From Chlorophyllum brunneum (Eukaryota; Basidiomycota; Agaricomycetes; Agaricales; Agaricaceae): DNA of 64,000 nt. The notes under the pieces were generated by a model. The model saw nothing but the letters and a program-made list of their open reading frames with translations, was not told where the DNA came from and ran no database searches. Every line of letters begins with the position of its first letter. Within the stretch, counting starts at the first letter, position 1. This document shows, in pieces, positions 60,535-64,000 of the stretch. The stretch is taken from the NCBI GenBank assembly GCA_963576785.1, contig OY756149.1:124001-188000 (forward strand). The letters are read 5' to 3'. The translations under genes and the position numbers were made by a program.

Positions 60535-63218
60535 GTTGTGTTCGAAGATGACTGTTCACTTCAAGGAGTGGCCTAGTCTGGATCAAGGTCGAAGAGCTGA
60601 ATGAGCGCGCCCCAGGGGACCGCGGAGAGACGAAGTAGAAAAGCTTGAGGGCGGGTCAAAGCCAAGTTACTCGGGCTTGTGCAGGGGGCAAAGTCACTCG
60701 AACGGGTCCTAACCAATTCAAATATCGGGCCTATAATATGTGCTCCGGAGCACAGTGGACCACCTATCCATCACTCCAAGAATTCAAGAACACCTATAGC
60801 CTGTAACGCCCAACAATATGATGGAGTATTAAAATAGTAACTTTTTCTTAAAGCCGAGACCCCGTGCCATACATGCCGAATATGCCGAGTCCCAACTCCG
60901 TCGATCATCTCCTGGCAATCCATCTTCTTTTCGTATAATAAGCTTGATGTGTGTGCGTTGCTCGAGGAAGTGATGCTTTCCAAGAGTAGAAAGTTACATC
61001 TGTCAGACGCCCATTTTGATACCCATAACACTCCCAAGGTCCTGACATTGGACAGTCGTCCTCACGAGAACCAGACAAAAGTTCCCCCGCAATGTTAATC
61101 CGGTTCCTAAATTTCGATCGCGGCGGCACAGAACCATTGTTTTCTCCTGCCAATGTGTGTGTATGTGCAATCTTTAAGTCACGCTCTCCGTTCTATCATT
61201 TCTATCATTGTTATGGGTCGACTGTCAGAAACGGACACTCTGGGAACCAACCAGCGGGCTACTTTTAGTAGTGTTCTACCCCCTAACAAAGCCGAGCCCG
61301 CCTTTGGTCGCTTAACGGCAGGGGACGCATGTGCTAGGTCGAAGTCATGCCAAGCCGGTATCGGGTAAATAGTTTTATACGGCGCTATAAGAATAGCATT
61401 GATTCGGAGTTGACAAGTTTATCCCCTCCACAGAGGCACATCTCAAAAGCGAAAGAAAAATAGTCTGCACAGGTCCAAGAAGTCGAGTTGCACCTAGCCG
61501 AAGCCGGGTGTAGCAGAGTTAACTCTTCACTACTCTCTAACGAACCCTTGCAGAATCTTAAGGAAAGCAATATTTTCGTCTACTTGAATGTTCAGGACGA
61601 AGGATGTCCGTTCGACAATGGTGGCATCACAGGTGATGAAGACAGGCTGCGGTTTATCTCATGCTAGAGTCCGTATCAGTGCAACAGAATCTCAAAACAT
61701 TCGATTTATATCTCAAGCTTGCCAGAATCTGGGAACACGAAAATCAATCCCAGTGTCAGAGGCACTACTGTGACGATCCGGTCTAGAGCCGCTGACACAA
61801 GTCAGCTGCCTATCAAGGTGAGTAACCCCAATTATGCACGAGACCGATGACTGGGAATGGCTGAAGACCGGACTTTTGACATTCTTAGTGGGATCAACGG
61901 GATTCATTTTTAAATAAGGTACTCAAGGCTGTTAGGATCACATAGCAAAAGCTAAGTAAGGGTCCGTGCGATGCATGAGTCCGTACTTCAATCCTTGATC
62001 CGCCATCATGTGTATCTATGACGGCGGGAGGTTATGAGTTGATCAATATGCCGCAAGTCAGGGCCATTGCCCAAGGCAACCCTGATAATTTATCACGGAT
62101 CACAGACAGTAGGACCGTGTTTGATCTCGCAATCGAAATTTTGGTGTCCCCAGATTTCTTGTGGTGCCTGGGTGACCTGAACTAGAAATACCGCATCCAC
62201 GCTGGAGGCACTTGGGGCAGGGCGGATCATGACATGAAACCCACCCATGCCATATAGAAATTTGTACACCCCGCACAAAGTTTCCTATACTTGACCCGAC
62301 ATCAGGAAGTGATAAATTGACAGGAGTAGGTCGGGAGTATGTTTGAACTGTTGGACGTCATTATTCAGGATGCGGACGGGCGAAAGGACGTCAAGGTCAG
62401 ATCTCAATAAATGTGACTTTGTTGCTTCGACAGACAGATGACGTATGCCGAGAGAGGCAGTGGACCTCGATGGCGCGGAATGAATTATTAACAGGATATT
62501 GGTCAAATAGATCATCAATGAGTGGACCTGAATTACACAAAGGATCCACGCAACCGTGGCTTAAGGTAAGAGTCATTTTGGAGAACGCTGTATTTCAACT
62601 TGGGCCAAGTACTCCATGACGCATCGCTTGGTTCTGTTTGCCGAAGTACAGATTATTACATCATCTCGCTTAGCTTTCAAAGGAGTCTAAAAGAATTATG
62701 TGTTTCGAGAGGTGTAAGCCCATCGGTTACACAGCTCCGTGCAGCCGAGAGGCTTGCACTAACGCGTTGTTGCGGATCAATGATCTGTAGTGTGTGGCGT
62801 GGACTAATGCTGCTCAGGTATAATATTTATAAATTCTAATACATATTCAACGAAGAACTTCAAATGAACGTACAACAAAACGAATGCTATTTCTAAGGAA
62901 AGTAGCGGGTGTCATTAGCAATAACGGTTGACCACAACAAGTACAAGTTGATTAGTGATGAGAGATGTCCAAATCCAATGATGTCCCCAGAGATGCACTA
63001 AAGTTCCTATAGAGCCATCCCTTTCGGATGTGGCGGATCCGGGTCTTCCATCGTTTCAACAACCTATACATAGGTCAACACCGAATTAACCAAAACTAGG
63101 AGAGGTAAATCATACTTTCGTCACGGTTATGCCATATTCAACATCATCGTGCTGTGAGCGCGAGGATCTGTCGTATGATCTGTCACCGAACCTATCATAC
63201 GATTTTTGCTGCTCTAGT
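60535..63218. other. 2.7 kb gene-free region between DUF6534 genes
   Basis: No frame has splice context or a motif. I did not find transposon ends, tRNAs or tandem repeats. Confidence 0.45.
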
Positions 63219-64000
63219 TCAAACACATGCGACTGGAAGTGGATCTAACACCGTCAGTAAATTTATGACCGGGTTACGACTATATTTACCGGCGTATGAG
63301 GCTCTCCATGTACAGTCTATTGGACGATTAAGCACTTGGAGATGGAAACTAAACTCGGAACTTACGGGTCGCCGACCCTGACCTATTGTTGAAACCTGGC
63401 GTTGGCCAGAGTGATGACTGGCCATTTCATTCAAACCGGCACGAGCATTCAACGTGGATAGTAGACAGTTTGCGTAAATCTTCGTCAAAGCCAAATCCCA
63501 AATGAAGTTCCTGGTTCGAGAGTTAGCATACACACACGAAAAGGTAATAGAGATGACATACAAAGCGGTTTTCTATCAGTCGAAGCAGGTAAAATGAGTT
63601 TCAAGAATACACGTCTTTCAGAGGGCCTAGGGATTTGCATACCGGAAGAGCTAGAAGAGGGGAGATTAATATCACACTCTTCTTGTCTTTCTACATAGAA
63701 TAGGACTTACTCATAAAGAAGATAATGTCTCCAATCGCGAAGAGGGCACTATAGTCGAGGATCCGCTTTGAGTTTCAGGAGAAACCACGCGGATAATAAG
63801 AACTTACGTTAACATAGCAGTCTGGACCGTCACTTTTCCACAGCGACTTCATTAGTGACATTGTGATGCGAACGTGATCAGTGACCCACTTCGAATGATC
63901 TTGGAGATGGCATCGTCTGTCGCGGCAAATCCCGTCTTACGTCTCGACTGCGAATCATCGTCAGCACATTGGACACATGTTTCTCCCACGAGGACTCGGA
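63219..64000 (-). CDS. DUF6534 membrane protein, 3' part (runs off window)
   Basis: The minus strand reads SRRKTGFAATDDAISKII near 63945-63900, then, after introns, NFIWDLALTKIYANCLLSTL and NARAGLNEMASHHSGQ near 63500-63400. These are the terminal blocks of the DUF6534 family, matching the gene at 58363-60534 (KRKTGFVQTDDTINK, LALSKLYTNALMSTLNARAG). The 5' part lies beyond 64000. The two genes form a tandem pair on the same strand. The C-terminal tail is not conserved between them. Confidence 0.75.

Noticed and set aside
60771..61153. Overlapping minus-strand frames in the 60.5-63.2 kb gap
   Set aside because: They have no consistent splice signals, no motif and poor protein-like composition.

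Overview
This is a fungal nuclear window, almost certainly from a mushroom-forming basidiomycete (Agaricomycetes). Genes are split by many 50-60 bp GT..AG introns with CTNAC-type branch sites. Several families typical of agarics are present: a DUF6534 seven-TM-like protein, an agaric F-box protein, an OrdA-like P450, a THGxFxxMGG membrane protein and an HNH_2-like nuclease family. No rRNA, tRNA, CRISPR or complete transposon was recognised. All exon models were read by eye from splice signals and frame continuity.

Layout. 0.5-3.4 kb: a secreted proteinase K-like subtilase (13 exons) and a small cysteine-containing secreted protein. 3.5-8.4 kb (minus): a complete Dicer-like ribonuclease. 9.3-12.9 kb: three tandem secreted 8-Cys proteins, the middle one having lost its GPI-type tail. 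15.1-16.5 kb: cystathionine gamma-lyase. 17.2-36.7 kb: an accessory block with six A-type HNH-like nuclease copies, one intact C-type copy and several C-type scraps, mixed with three broken pieces of a chitin-synthase export chaperone (Chs7-like) gene, a 3' fragment of Lon protease, and a NACHT-derived gene with no visible Walker A and duplicated 5' exons. 37.9-38.6 kb: an HsbA-like secreted protein, with a scrap of the same family at 36.8 kb.

39.5-60.5 kb is ordinary gene-dense chromosome: F-box protein, chitin deacetylase (CE4), secreted ferritin-like protein, GH29 alpha-L-fucosidase, multi-pass membrane protein, cytochrome P450, a divergent small membrane protein, an allantoate-permease-type MFS transporter and a DUF6534 membrane protein. 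From 60.5 to 63.2 kb I see no gene. A second DUF6534 gene runs off the right edge.

The most unusual region is 17-37 kb. The HNH copies show birth-and-death evolution: intact, tail-truncated, frameshifted and deleted copies, with mosaic similarity that suggests gene conversion. Their function is unknown. The dead Chs7-like pieces show that duplication units carried neighbouring genes along. Many genes elsewhere encode secreted or cell-wall-acting products (protease, chitin deacetylase, fucosidase, GPI-type proteins, HsbA-like).
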